NCBI GenBank assembly: GCA_024138025.1
Contig: JAMXBD010000056.1
Location: forward strand, 310,001-374,000
Length of the DNA: 64,000 bases
Source of the DNA: Combretum micranthum
Taxonomy: Eukaryota; Streptophyta; Magnoliopsida; Myrtales; Combretaceae
Direction: 5' to 3'
Part shown: positions 1-12,221 of the stretch, piece by piece
Position numbering within the stretch: the stretch's first letter is position 1
Layout of the letters: each line of letters begins with the position of its first letter
The notes under the pieces: model-generated
What the model was told of the DNA's origin: nothing
Database searches by the model: none
The model's input: the letters and a program-made list of their open reading frames with translations, nothing else
Position numbers and translations under genes: made by a program

Positions 1-759
1 AATATGTATATATTATGAAATGAATGTAAGTTTCGAGTACAAATAATAAGATTGATAACAAATTTTAGGATGTAAATAATAATTTAAGTGAAGCTTCATT
101 AAGAAAATTAGGGTTTAAATTGGCTACCAAACAGTCGAATTCAGCATTTTAGACACTTATTATGTAAGTACAAGAATTTAGAAGATAGTATATACGAATA
201 TAATTAGAACTAAAAAATGAAGATTACCATGAAATGTTTTTTCTAAGATCTTAATATTGTTGTTTATTGGTCTCTAACATTTAAAATCATGATATTTGTA
301 ACATCCTCGCTCTTTAAGTATACTTCTCTTTTTCACTAATAATTTTCTCAAACCTACTCACAAAAAAAGTGCTCTAAAATTGATATATTAGGCATGTTAC
401 ATGTTTCATCCCTTAGACAACCTATTATTATTCCAGTTATTTAATAGAATTTGTAAACTCTATATGATAATAACAAACTATAATTCCTAAATTTATAACC
501 CAAATTATGTGTAAGTGAATAATGTTTTTGGAAGAAGGGAATAGGAAAGAACAATATTGACTTATTATGCAGTTGGTCCAGCTAAAATTTCAGCTCAATT
601 TATTCAATCCATGGGCCAATTCTCATTTATATGTAGATGATATCAAATATAATACAATATTTCTCATCAACCAATGAATAATTGGTTGGAATCTATGATT
701 AGAGGGAATATTATTCTACTACATGTTTTGCCTAGAGATATAGGCAATTGCATGGGCCT

Positions 760-765
760 TTTATT
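760..765 (-). promoter_or_regulatory. Probable polyadenylation signal of the PR-5 gene
   Basis: AATAAA on the minus strand lies about 50 bases past the stop codon. It is conserved at 51061-51066 and 54603-54608 in the two pseudogene copies. Confidence 0.5.
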
Positions 766-814
766 CCTTATAAATTACCTTATATTTTATGAAAATAATG
801 CCCAACTGCCTTAT

Positions 815-1483
815 TCAAGGGCAAAAAGTAACTTTGTAGTTGGTACCACTAGGACAAGTGAATACGCTTGTTTTATTATCTTGAGGGTAGCTATAAGCAT
901 CGGGGCATAAATTTTTGAAGAACTGAGAGTAAGTAGTAGGTCCACAGCTCCCTTGCCCATTGGTACAGCAATACTCATTGGTCTTGAACACCGTACATGG
1001 GTTGTTGCATCCACCCTTGGCCTTCAGCTCCGCCGGACACTGGCTGTTGATGTCCGCCTTGCACTGGATTCCTCTACATACACTGGTGGTTGGGCTAAGG
1101 TCGACTGGGATATTAAACCCATCGACCAGAGATATGTCCAAGTAGTCTAAGTTATTCGCTTGGTTCAAAGCGAACTCCACTAGTGTGTTTGGTGGGGTAC
1201 CATAACCTTGACAAACAAGCCCACCGTTGCAATTTCCGGAATCACACTGGCCTTGACCATTGGCATCAAAGTTGCAATTGGTTCGGCCCCAAATGCGTGC
1301 CATGGTCGTGCCAGGTGCAACCGTGAGGGACCAAGTTTGTCCCTGGTCAAGCCGTTGCCCACCACCAGGTGAGGCAGCTGCCCAAACTGTATAGGTGCAT
1401 TGATTGACAACGGTGAAATCAGCTCCATAGGAGCAAGTGAAAAATGCAACCGAAATAAGGGAGAAAATAACTATGATAGACAT
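815..1483 (-). CDS. Thaumatin-like protein, osmotin/PR-5 family, intact
   Basis: A 222-residue secreted PR-5 protein, normally an apoplastic, stress- or pathogen-induced defence protein; many members bind beta-glucans or permeabilise fungal membranes. Residues 1-20 form a hydrophobic signal peptide, with cleavage likely before ADF. The mature part of about 202 residues has 16 cysteines, the usual eight disulfides. The family signature lies at 76-91 but reads CDSGNC, with Ser82 and Asn84 replacing the usual Thr and Asp. The acidic-cleft REDDD residues are probably R63, E103, D116, D121 and D195. The ending TNYKVTFCP is typical. There is no intron, which is common in this family. The start is the first in-frame ATG and directly precedes the signal peptide. 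Length matches compact osmotin-like members. It is the only unbroken copy of three in the window. Antifungal activity is inferred from the family. Confidence 0.96.
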   Translation of the reverse strand: MSIIVIFSLISVAFFTCSYGADFTVVNQCTYTVWAAASPGGGQRLDQGQTWSLTVAPGTTMARIWGRTNCNFDANGQGQCDSGNCNGGLVCQGYGTPPNTLVEFALNQANNLDYLDISLVDGFNIPVDLSPTTSVCRGIQCKADINSQCPAELKAKGGCNNPCTVFKTNEYCCTNGQGSCGPTTYSQFFKNLCPDAYSYPQDNKTSVFTCPSGTNYKVTFCP

Positions 1484-1586
1484 GGTTATTTCAATTTTTG
1501 AACCTAAGACACCTTTGATTATATTATAAGAGCTTTACTATGTAAGATTGTGTTTCTTATGTGTTTTGTATGTCAAAATTGTTGGG

Positions 1587-1597
1587 GTTTATATAGA
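1587..1597 (-). promoter_or_regulatory. TATA box of the PR-5 gene
   Basis: CTATATAAACC on the minus strand lies about 105-115 bases upstream of the ATG, a normal distance for a plant promoter with a short leader. The same motif is at 51881-51891 and 57926-57936 ahead of the other two copies. No clear GCC box or W-box pair was found nearby. Confidence 0.65.
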
Positions 1598-2097
1598 TGA
1601 ATAATGGAAGAGACGTATGAAATCCTTACTTAAATTTTCTTGAGACTTTTCAAAATTTTCCACCGCGTAGACTTGGTGCCAAAAAATAAGTCAGGAATTA
1701 AATAATGGTTTTCTAAGTTTGGAACAATGCATTTAAACTGAACATGACAATAAGGTCCACACTCGAGATGGCTATCCGCCAATTGGGCAGGTGCTTGCCA
1801 TTCAATTATGCTAAGGCCTAAGAGTGGATTAGAGAGTGGAATATGAAATGCCAACTAGTGTTTTCGGTTATATGCTTTGAGTAAAATTTTTCCAATTTTT
1901 AAGTATTTTACATTGTCAAGTATTTTACATTCTCGAGGCCTCAGGTTAGAAAGACTCATCACCATAAAAAACTTTAAATTTAAGACTTCTCGTTGGTCCA
2001 CAATTAATGCCTGCAAGATATTTGAGAATGACGGGAGTCTCAGAATAATATGATGCCATGTGCGTCCAGCGTCCATGCAGTACTGAAAATTATTAGT

Positions 2098-4845
2098 GTT
2101 TTTCCATGGAAAAATACTAAGCGAAGGAATAATTTTCAAACAAGCCGTCCCTTTAATAAGATAGATATTCTATATGTAGGGTACCGCTAATTGGTGAAGA
2201 AACAGACCGCCAGTTATTTATTAAATGCCCACGAGACACTTGGATTGATGAGGAAATAAATATCAACAAATGAAAATTTAATACATGGTAATAAAACTAA
2301 GTTGTTTTTCTTATTTGCAATGTTATTTTGATGTAAAAAATAAAAATAAATAATTATTAGAGTGAAATGTAAAATATCTATGATACCTCTTATTTTTATT
2401 ATAGAGAAAGGATAACTATATAGTTAATATTTTTATGATAGGATATTTAAATCAAAGTTGAAAAATTATTATTCATGATTTCACGTAATAACAATTCATT
2501 AGAAATTTTCAATTCCTTAAAATGAACATTATAATAATAGTTTAATTTACATAAAATAAGAATGGAATAGATGACTATCCATATTAACTTATTAAGTATA
2601 ATAACAGCTTAATTTACGTAAAACAAGGTAAAAGTGGATGACTATTCATATCAAGTAAAGTTAATAGAGTGTAAGGTTATTCTATTTTATGAATAGCTAC
2701 ATCGATTGTAAATCCTAATTGTGCTAAGCCCAAGCCAAAGCTATTTTCGAAATGATCGCGATGCCTAAATTATCAAAAAGATGAAATGCACAAAAGCCTA
2801 TCGCTGCCTTATCTTATCCTTCTAAGTACTGTCAATAGCTGTCTTTGATTAAACGTCTGGTTAAGGCTAAACTAACTCACCTTGATCCAGGTAGCCTCTG
2901 TCGATCGTATTGGGGACTCATGTGCTAGAGGAGAAGGGGGGTAATTTAAAGGAGGTAGCGATGAAGTTCCTATTTTAGTATTTATGTTGCTCGTATAGAA
3001 TCTAGAGTAAAGTTGGCTTTATATGTATAAATTTTTACATTTTACATAACTTATAGTTTGTGATATTTTGCATACTTTAAGGTTTTATCTCTTTCTATTT
3101 TTATTAATTATCATCAATTTGTAACACTTAAAAATGTATATACATTATATACATTCAAGAGTAAATATATGTATCTCTTATGGTTTTTATCATTATAGAT
3201 GTTTGGTTGACTTAAAAAGAATAGAATAGAATAGCTATTTCTTTCATGTATACACAAGATTAGGGAATAGCTATATTTTGATTTTAGATAATATATATAT
3301 ATATATATGTAAGTAATAAGTATTATAATCCCAATTTTATTCCCACGCTCTCTTTCACCGGCCAAACTCACCATTAGAACCACCAATGTGTGCTGTGATT
3401 GGAAATAAAATAAATAAATAAATAATACCACAATTTTAGGGTGGCAATGGCAAATACGTGGCCAATTGGCTACAGAACTGGAAATTGACAATCGTGGCCA
3501 ACTTTTTTTCTTGTCCTTGTTCGTATGATATGGAAGAAAATGGCAAGGACGATATTTATTTCCTGCCGTTGCCTAGTGCCTACTTACGACCGCGATAACA
3601 CGGGACGTCAAGCACTCTCGGTCTGATTTTCCACGCCCACTTCCGAAGACTTACAGCCATCGCTTGGATAAACTTCTTTCTGAAGCCATGTGCATGTACG
3701 TCTTCCTTATTGCTAGGAGAAGTTATATCTAGAATTCTACGTAACCAAATTTCATCTCCATCCCTATACAACATCACAAATCATGCTATAGCCAATTAAA
3801 GACAAGCTTCAATCGCTTGTTAAAAGAATTAGAAGGGATAGTGCACCGACGACTTGTATACTTCAATAAAAATAAAATAGAGATGATTCCATGAGAACAG
3901 GAAATAATAATTGGTAATGGTATATTAATTTGATGGAAGACAACTACAAAAAAAGTGGTTTCATAAAATAAGGGTTTTATTATTTTTTTTTTCCATTTGA
4001 TTTAACAAAGTAGTTTGGGGAAAAAAATGCAACAAATAATACTAATTTTAAATATTTCCTTTTATCATATAGTACTAGTTAGATAGAAAGTAAAATAACT
4101 TTTAAAGAAGGACAAGATATTAAGAGGGGTTCTTCCATTTTAATAATATGGATACTTAAGATATTTGTTTCTATATCGATTCACCAATGTCAAAGGACAT
4201 ATTTAGCCAGACAAGTTCTTAATCGAAGCCCAATTCAACTAAGGTATGCATTGACCCAATAGTTGTATTGTCAACCCTCTTAAATACACTTAGCCATCCC
4301 TAACCTTTTTAGTTGGATGCTCCACACACAATTAGACTAATTGTACTTGATTGGCGAGTCGGTTCCATTCATCCTTCTTGTACCACATCACCACAATTTC
4401 CCACATTCTATAAACACCTAAGCATGGTTTAGTGGCCTCATGATCATTAAACATGTGACATCCATAATCTCTACTATCTCCATGAATGGATAAATGATGT
4501 CCAAGACAATCTATAAATACTCCTTCAAATGTCTTTAAAAAGATAAGTCTGATAATCTTTACACATTACTCTATCATTTTGTTTATTACTTTCTACACCG
4601 TATTAACTTGATCATTGAAATGGTTACACCGAACAACCCTATAATACTCACTCACCTATTGTTGTTTTAAAGGCCTATTAATTCAAAGGACCAAATCTAA
4701 GACACTTCACTGGCAAGTTAAGACACCAATAGCCACAAACTTATTCATGCATTTACCAATTAAATAAATATAATTATATAAATTTCATTGCGATTTTCTG
4801 TTTTATGGACATTCACTTTATGTGAATATCACGTGTGCGACATGA
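2098..4845. repeat. Duplicated block D2 (left copy)
   Basis: Bases 2098-4845 match 60428-63366 in the same orientation with high similarity. Differences include a 230-base MITE at 61270-61499, absent here, and about 20 extra bases near 61980. The block is AT-rich intergenic DNA with a (TA)n tract near 3290-3310 and one short shared reading frame. It directly follows D1, while its counterpart lies 8 kb from D1'. Apart from the 65-codon frame I see no gene in it. Confidence 0.92.
3580..3777 (-). CDS. Hypothetical 65-aa basic reading frame, conserved in D2 and D2'
   Basis: A short Arg/Lys-rich frame, less AT-rich than its surroundings, kept open at the same place in the other block copy (62107-62304). 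By eye the copies differ at three bases in the frame, two of them changing amino acids (Tyr/His and Gly/Cys), so there is no sign of protein-level constraint. No domain is recognised. The stop is followed by sequence resembling a splice donor (GTAAGTAGG overlapping the stop), so it might be an exon fragment of a lost gene. Chance conservation through recent duplication is equally likely. Confidence 0.2.
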   Translation of the reverse strand: MMLYRDGDEIWLRRILDITSPSNKEDVHAHGFRKKFIQAMAVSLRKWAWKIRPRVLDVPCYRGRK

Positions 4846-6393
4846 TATTTTCTTTAGAATGTTGGGACCTTCTTAGTATAATTCACCCAAAGCTACAGTG
4901 ATACAAAGAATCTGTTTTTAAATATGTGAATCCTTGGTAATTCTAAGAATTAGATTTTGAATGGACTATAATACTCGGTATATACTGAAAATACCGATCC
5001 CTTAGATCCTTAAAGTTGCTTTTGAAAGTGTAGGTGAATCTATAAAGTTAGGTTTGTATGGGTGAAGCAGGTTTGTGGAGTCGGTTTTAATAGTACAGAG
5101 CGCTAACAGATTTCTAAAGTCAATTTATACAAACAGGGGACTATTAACCTGTGCTTAGTTGCCTAAAATGCAAGCCCATTGGATTCTATTTTCATGCATA
5201 TCCTATAGTCAACCAATAAATCACATTTGAATCCTAAATATATTTTAATTTATTCCTTTTTATTTATGAGTTTTATTTAGTCTTATTTAAAACTAGGGGA
5301 TGATGGTGACGCACCATGATTCAGGTGAAAAAATAATTCTATTTTTTTTATTTAAAATTTTAATTAGATGAAGTTTCGTTGTAAACATATGAAATTAAAA
5401 AAAACCTCATATGTTATTGGTCTACTCATAATGCAAACGAATTTCAAAAAACACGAAACATTCCAAAAAATATGAAACTTTTACTAGTACTAACACATTA
5501 TGTGTTTTGATGAGTGGCGTATAAGTATCAATAAAATTTTGACTCGTAAATTATTTTTATAAAACTTATCTATTATCATTATCATTTCTCATAATTATGT
5601 AAGTACTTTTATACCACTCATCCAGACACGTGATATATTAGTATCAACAATTTTTTTTTTTTTTTAATTTGGATATATGCACCATATCCACATATCTCTT
5701 TTCTTAATAATCATAAATCTTTAAAATGGGCAACTTGAAATAAAGAAAAATCGTAAACTACCTAGGAATTCTCATAAGTTAAAAACAAGGTCGTTAACCT
5801 AATGGGAGAGGGGCTCAATCGGGTTAGGGGGCGATTGAATGACCTTGCATCTTATTGGGTTTTCTTCGTCTTTTCTTTATATATATATTTACACATTACT
5901 GCAAATAGTAATTATAATGTTTATCCTCTTTACAGAACTTATATTTTGCCATTAAGAATTAATGTTTTAAATTTAATAGATCACTTTTTGAAAAGATTAT
6001 TGGGTTTAGTCTTTATTTTTTTTGTTATTCTCAAACTGATTCTTATGTTTACCTATTATCTGTGTAGTTAATTTTGTACTTTTTGGTCTTGATATGAAAA
6101 CTATTACAAACAGTTTCCTAATGTTAGATTTCGTGATCAACCCCAATCTTTAAATTTATATGTTTCTTCAAATCTTCATTTCTTTAGAAGCTCTCATGTT
6201 TAAACAATTGTTCCTTCCTGTTTTTTTTTTTTTTTTTAAATTCTTAAGTTGATTAATATAGCCTTTCACTTACGTTTGACGCTCTCTTACTACAAATTTT
6301 CATATTCTATTTTATCATATAGATTATTTGCTATTGTATTCCTAATTTTGTTATTGATTGGATCTTTAACTCTCATTGATAACAAGAAAAAGT

Positions 6394-6451
6394 ATTAGGG
6401 TTAATATTACTTGTTTAAAAAATTATAAGGGTTAATATTACTTGTTTAAAC
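6394..6451. repeat. Two-copy tandem repeat, period about 31 bp
   Basis: Two adjacent units share GGGTTAATATTACTTGTTTA. The same pair is in copy B near 14020-14080, so it predates the segmental duplication. Confidence 0.7.
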
Positions 6452-7344
6452 ATTTAAATTGTCTCATCTATTTTATTAACTTATTGGTCTTGTAAATTAT
6501 ATTAAATAGTTCAAATTTATGCATACTTGTAATTGGATTATTGAAATACTTGTTGTATTAATTTCTATGGATGATTTTAATGGTTAGTCTTATCTAATTT
6601 CCTTACTTTTGAAAGTGTTAAATTTTATTGGATAAGGAAGATAACTAAGGAAAATATTATGATCATGTTAGTCACAATTGAACCCTAAATCGACAACAGT
6701 AAACATTCCTTAACGCCTTAGAAGCGGATAAGTTACCTGTTGTTTACAAAAAAAACAATGCAAATGAAGTACTAGTAAGTTGATTATAATGTTAGCTTAA
6801 AAGCAGTCTTTCCTTAATCATAATATTAAGAAAATAAAATAGAACACAATGCCTAATTACAGGAAACGAGATGTCTATAATTTACAACTTTTTTTTTTTT
6901 TTTAGTTTCCATGTTTATTAGTTGTCCAAGATAATTTACTTTCTCAGCTTTTACTTTTTCTTTTTTTTTTTCCCCTCTTGGTTTCCGACAATATCATGTT
7001 TTATGCTTATATGTAGGCAACACCTATCACAAATTTGTGATACATCCTCCAACATTATTACATATATAAAAAGATAAATTCATAATAGTTATTTTAATTT
7101 TTTTTTCTAGAACTACACACACAAATGGAGTAGTAACTCACATACCTAAAGTGCGCTTATATCCTTGACAATAATTCAAGTCAAGTATTTAACCTGTTAC
7201 ATCCCATAAATTAATATCTTATAAGCCAAAAATCACAATTTATAAGCCTATTACTTAATTATTTTTTTTGGCCAATATTTACTCAATTATTTTACTTATA
7301 AATTTAACTTGTTATAAATTGATTCCCCTTGCATCCCTTAGAAT

Positions 7345-7914
7345 TAGGGATGCAACTAGGGTGGTTTGTTATAGGGTACCCGATCTGATCGACCCACTAA
7401 AATCCTTGCAAGATTTGACCCTATAGGGTTTCGGAACAAGTTTCAGGATTAAAAAAAAAAAAACCTGATAAGTTATTGGGTCAGGTTCTGGTTTACATGT
7501 ACCTCTTTGGGAAAACTCGATCAGACATAAATTTAAAATATAAAAAAATTAAGTTATTAATACAAGAATCTCATTTATATTCTATGTATGTGAAAATAAA
7601 TGAAAATGAAGTGTTTGCATTCTTTTATATGATATTATTGTCTAAATTTCATTCTTTCAATATAAATGTTTGCATCATTAATAATTTAAAACAAAATTCA
7701 TACTTTTGCTTTTTTTTTGAAGAAAAAAATTAAAAATCTTAGAATCGGGTTAGGTTGGCCGGGTTATGGGTTCCTTAAAACCTATCAAGTCGGGTTTTAG
7801 GAATGATAAAAAAAATCGATAGGGTTTTTCTCGGGTTCTGGGACATCCATTAAGAATCAAATTGGGTTCGAATTTCAAAAGATCTATCTCAAACCCACTC
7901 CGATTACATCTCCA
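7345..7914. mobile_element. Non-autonomous hAT-type MITE (in copy A)
   Basis: The left end TAGGGATGCAACTAGGG and right end ATTACATCTCCA form degenerate terminal inverted repeats. They are flanked by 8-base target duplications CTTAGAAT (7337-7344) and CTTAAAAT (7915-7922), one mismatch. The interior is rich in GGGTTnGGT-type sub-terminal motifs and has no transposase. hAT elements make 8-bp duplications. The 73- and 85-codon frames in and beside it look fortuitous. Confidence 0.75.
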
Positions 7915-8984
7915 CTTAAAATTTAGTTGGTCGACCTAGGGATATGTGTATTGAGTTAGCCATCTCTTCCTTATGAAAGACTTGATTGACCATGTTTGCG
8001 GTGTAGGCACCTCCAAGGATGGTCCAAGCCTTGATTTATCTTGATTGAACCACGATGGATTTAGAGATGCATCTACCTCGATGAGTAGGTCCAAGCAAGT
8101 TCTATTTTAAAAAAATATTATTATTAATTATTACGATAAGAAATAAAAAAGTTAAAAAAGTAATAATATTTAATATTTAAATTATTTTCCATGGCTAAAA
8201 ATTATTAATTATCTATTCATAATATTTAATACGTTATTAATAATAACAAATTTGATAATTATAATTTAAAATCAAGTCTCATGCTTTATATCAAGAATGA
8301 ACGTATGATTATATGACCAGGAGGGTCATACGTTAAATAGAATTATTTGTTTATATCCCCTCACTATTACAATTATATTGTATCTTATACATTTATAAGA
8401 GTTTTGTTAATTATTTCAAAGTGATATTTTTTTTTGAAACTTCATGAAAAAATTTATTCAAATAATAATTAAGAGTATTTAATAGATTTCATAAGAAATT
8501 TTATATATGTCACTTGAAAGATAATCATTAAATAAATAATATAGAGCTAATATCTATATAAAATTTATTTTTAACAAAAAAAGCTCATAAAATATATACA
8601 TATATGTATATAGCCGATATATCCATTCGATAATTCATTACCATTTTTATATCATTAATTGTAGAAAAAAGTGTTACTAAATCAAATTAGACAATAATTA
8701 GTGTATAGTATGAATGGTTTTAGCACAAATAGATTATAAAATATATCTAAATGGGATAGCTATTCAATAATTTATGTACATTTTAATAATATTAATTGTA
8801 GAAAAAGAATATTATTAAATCAAATTATATATTTAGTGTACAACAAGACTTATTTGTTATATGAATAATGCAATTATTATTTGTGCTATACTTTGAATTA
8901 AAAATAGTTATTCACAAAAATGATTTATTTAACTAGATGTAATTTTATGATAAAAGAATTTATGTTATTAGTTATTGTAAAAGG

Positions 8985-9085
8985 AAAAAAAAATGTGTGA
9001 GAGAGAGTAGTCGGTTTGGAATTTGAATCCATGACCTCTTGAATATAGAATCGTATACTAAACCACTAAATTATATTTATTCATA
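8985..9085 (-). mobile_element. tRNA-like SINE remnant (copy A)
   Basis: On the minus strand, TAGTGGTTTAGTATACGA (9051-9068) resembles a polymerase III box A, and GGATTCAAATTCC (9018-9030) resembles box B about 25 bases later, the spacing of a tRNA-derived SINE. The 3' end runs into CTCTCTCTCACAC and a T-rich tract. Limits are approximate. The same insertion is in copy B. Confidence 0.5.
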
Positions 9086-9630
9086 TATTATTATTTGTTC
9101 CTTGTAATATACATAAAATATGAACTTTTTTAAAAAAATTCAAAAATTCCATTTTCTTTGAGGCTGGGGGGTCGGAACCTTTGTTAGGCCTTCTAGACCC
9201 ATCCTTGCTTTATATATTTCTACTAAGAAAGGAATCTCACTTACAAACAATGTGGATTTTTTTTCTTTTTAAAATTTTACTATTTTAAAGTGTTACTCTA
9301 ACCCCTATTGCTAATATTTCAACTCAAAGGGATGTTTGTGTATAGATAAGTGTACATCATTGATAGTGTTAAATGAATATGGGGTAAAAACTATATTTTT
9401 TAGGCTCATTTTATATTTAAAGTTAAAACTTTTATGTTAAATCAAGAAATTTTGTTTCTAATTTTTTTATTTCAAAAAGTGGATATGTTAGACTCATTCT
9501 AACCTACTCCAGCTCGACGAGTCTATAAGTCTAGACGCGTACGATACCATTTTTTGGGTTGTTCACGAGTTTGTGCTGGGTCTTGACTCGGCTTGGCCCG
9601 TTGATGTCTACAACAACACTTCTTTCTAAT

Positions 9631-10705
9631 TTGCGATTTTTGCTTTTAGTTCCCCAAAATTTGTCACTTCTTTTATTGGATTTAGTTTACTTGTCGGTTA
9701 GTTAAATTTTATTCTTTTAGAAGAATTTCTATCCTCTATGTGGGACACTTTGATTGTAGAAGAGGTGTGTTTGTCTACACAATTGGATAATTATACCCCC
9801 AACTCTTCGTTTGTCATTTTTCTTGTATCGATTATTGCTATCGATGTAATTTTTTCTAGTGAATGGAATTCATCTTCTTGTAGAAAAGAAAAATTCTCCA
9901 AATTTGTTTTAGATTCATCCTGGTTAATTTTTTTAATTCACAACATTCATTTTAGTTGATCTCTCCTTACAAAGCAATACTCTTTATCTCCAATTACAAT
10001 TCTAATTTGGAGAAAGTCATTCTTTTTATAAGCTGTTGGCATTATGTGCCCCTTTTTTCATGATTAAAGCCCTGATTATATTATATTCTTCCAATATATG
10101 ATTAAATCTTAAAGGATGGTTTGTTAAATTTAAATTTAGAACAAAATTATTGATAAGTATGCTTATTTTAGAGTTTACTCGAATCTTTAAGATATCCCAT
10201 CAATATAAATCAATCTTATTAATAATCTTTTAATAAGCTTTATAACTTACATAGGGATCCTGAAAACTTATTGTTCCAATGCCATTACTCATATTCCTTA
10301 GGTTTTACCAAAATTCCATTTCCTTGCTGCAAACATAAAAGTATTGAAACTTACTTATTTTCCCTAGTTGATAGTAAGATCGTAATGGTGGAAAAAGAAG
10401 GAAATGAACTTATCCTATAAAGGAAAGAGAGAAAGAGAGTGGAGGGGTTGGTAGTGGTAGTGCTTTAGGGTTAAAAAATGACTATTGATATGGTTTGAGT
10501 TTTATTTTCCTTTTGCCATTTTAACAAGCTAAATATTTTAAGAATTGTGGAAGTTACATCATTGTATTTCAAAATCGTAAATGAATACATCAATAGTGAG
10601 ATTTTTGTAGGATACAAATAAAAAAGATAAATCAAATAAACTAACTGACTTAAAATAGAGAAAAAAAAGTCTAATTGTGCTGAACAACTTGTAAAGCATA
10701 TAAAT
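9631..10705. other. 1,075-bp segment present in copy A, absent in copy B
   Basis: Copy B passes straight from TTCTAAT to GTAAGCTTCC (17276/17277), while copy A has 1,075 bases between these points. AAT occurs at both edges (9628-9630 and 10703-10705), so a deletion in B through 3-bp microhomology is the simplest reading. No transposon ends are visible in the segment. Its 73- and 117-codon frames are not recognisable. Confidence 0.7.
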
Positions 10706-11430
10706 GTAAGCTTCCATTGCCTTAATTGGATTGAAATAGCAGTTCCAATTCTATCCCATTTGATACGGTAGTGTGCCGACTTGGTATGTATGGTAAGCAC
10801 CAATAGCCCTACAGACCAAGTCACAAAGGATTGTCTTGGTCAACTACCAATTTTCTTGGCCTAAAGGGAAGTGATGGATAGTGATCAGTTGTAGAGTTGT
10901 CAGAATCAATCAATCAATTCATGTGCCAGCACATTGATTCTATCGAGAGCAGAAGCTTCAAACTCCAACATTAGAATTTAGAAAGGGGAGGGGGGAGGGG
11001 AAAAAATTTTTCTCCAGCACCTTCCGAATCCCATGATTCATTAATTTAGATCATCATTTCTCACTTACGATAAGCACCATCAATCGACACCTGCGAGGAC
11101 CGAAATTTCCTGCGGGGTTGCATATAGATTATCATTGGGTTCTATTGATAATCTTTTAGTATATCATTGTTTTAAATTTATTTTTTTTAAGTAATCATGT
11201 TTCGCATCTTGTTCGTTATAAACCAAATACAGATAAAATATAAATATATATTAGATACATATAAGGTATAAATAAAAATAAAATAAAATAATTTAAACAA
11301 ATGATACTTCTCTAAAGTTTTTATGGTATCCTTTTTAGCACTTTAAATACCTTACCATTTATTACTAAGATCTTTCATATGAGTTTTATTTTATTTTATT
11401 TTATATATGTCTTTTTATGTTTTTTGGCAA

Positions 11431-12213
11431 AACTTCAAAAATTTCTGGAAATTAACAATTAAAAAATATATGTAGTTAATTGACTAATTAACCACAAATT
11501 AGGTACCAATGCGATCCTATACCTTTATTATTATTTATATTTTAATTTGTTTAATAATTACTTTTCTAAAATATCGGGAGACATCGATTAGTAAAATTAC
11601 TTTTAAGAAAGATGACATGTCTTTGCTTCCTTCTTAGTGTGATTCCATAATGAAAGTCGGAATGATGTGGGGTTTTAATCAATCTAATGGTACGATGCCA
11701 TCAAATATATCATTTCTTTTCGGATTGATTTGTCTTTTTAAAAATTGTTATTTCCTTAGCATATTAACATAAATATTATCTGGACTACGTTTTTCTTAGT
11801 AATTTTTGAGTTATAAATAATTTACCACTTCTTAATAATTTTTCGCTTTCATTGTCTCACATTTTTTGGTACAATTGTAATTACTTCACTTTGTATTGCA
11901 TTAAGTTGGCATCGAAGGCCTTTCTTCTCTTGGTATTGTTCTTCGCTTAAATCAGAACGCTTTTTTTTTTTTTTTTATTATTATTACATTTAACACCCCG
12001 AACTTGAAAGGCACCAGAGTCCGTCTTGTCCTCACATAGGGCATGTAAGGCTCAGTGGTACCTAGAGAGTAACTATCTGCCCCAAAAACACGTAATGGGA
12101 AGATCACATTGATTAGACCTCTAGAGTTAAATTTGGAAGACCTAGTCATTTTGAAAAGCCGATTCTTATGGCCCTTAAGAGTACATTATGAAACTTGATT
12201 CTCTCTAAAGAGT
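11431..12213. other. Spacer between segmental copies A and B
   Basis: Nearly 800 bases without a recognised gene. A T-run of about 18 lies at 11961-11978. It is followed by TTTAACACCCCGAACTTG (11990-12007), which resembles the TGTAACACCCCG start of many plant Ty3/gypsy LTRs, so the next 150 bases may be an LTR fragment. No matching LTR end or target duplication was found. Confidence 0.4.
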
Positions 12214-12221
12214 AAATATAC

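Larger units (their letters stand above)
1..2075. repeat. Duplicated block D1 (PR-5 locus, left copy)
   Basis: Bases 1-2075 recur almost unchanged at 50302-52385 in the same orientation, with only scattered substitutions and 1-2 base indels by eye. The block holds the intact thaumatin-like gene, its promoter and about 800 bases of 3' flank. The window begins inside the repeat, so the true left limit is unknown. The flank at 1-759 and the stretch from 1600 to 2075 hold no recognisable gene. Confidence 0.93.
4863..11430. repeat. Segmental duplication, copy A
   Basis: About 6.5 kb collinear with 12561-19540 (copy B), more diverged than D1/D1'. Landmarks in both are the hAT MITE, the tRNA-like SINE remnant, the stretch ending GACGCGTACGATAC, and a tail around 11330-11430. 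Copy A begins in the last 26 bases of a MITE that is complete at the start of copy B, so its left end was cut at the D2 junction. About 116 bases near 5832-5950 are present here but missing in B. No gene is recognised; short frames are not shared in a coding-like way. Confidence 0.88.

Noticed and set aside
674..910. 78-codon plus-strand frame overlapping the 3' end of the PR-5 gene
   Set aside because: It is open only because of the opposite gene and 3' flank; no domain, and it is also present as a shadow in D1' (50975-51217).
1180..1449. 89-codon minus-strand frame within the PR-5 gene
   Set aside because: Alternative frame of the PR-5 coding sequence; its identity in D1' follows from DNA identity.
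5802..6071. 89-codon frame with hydrophobic segments in copy A
   Set aside because: Not maintained in copy B, where part of the region is missing, so it is unlikely to be a gene.
10471..10824. 117-codon minus-strand frame in copy A
   Set aside because: Only its first few dozen codons exist in copy B; the rest lies in the A-only segment. No known family.
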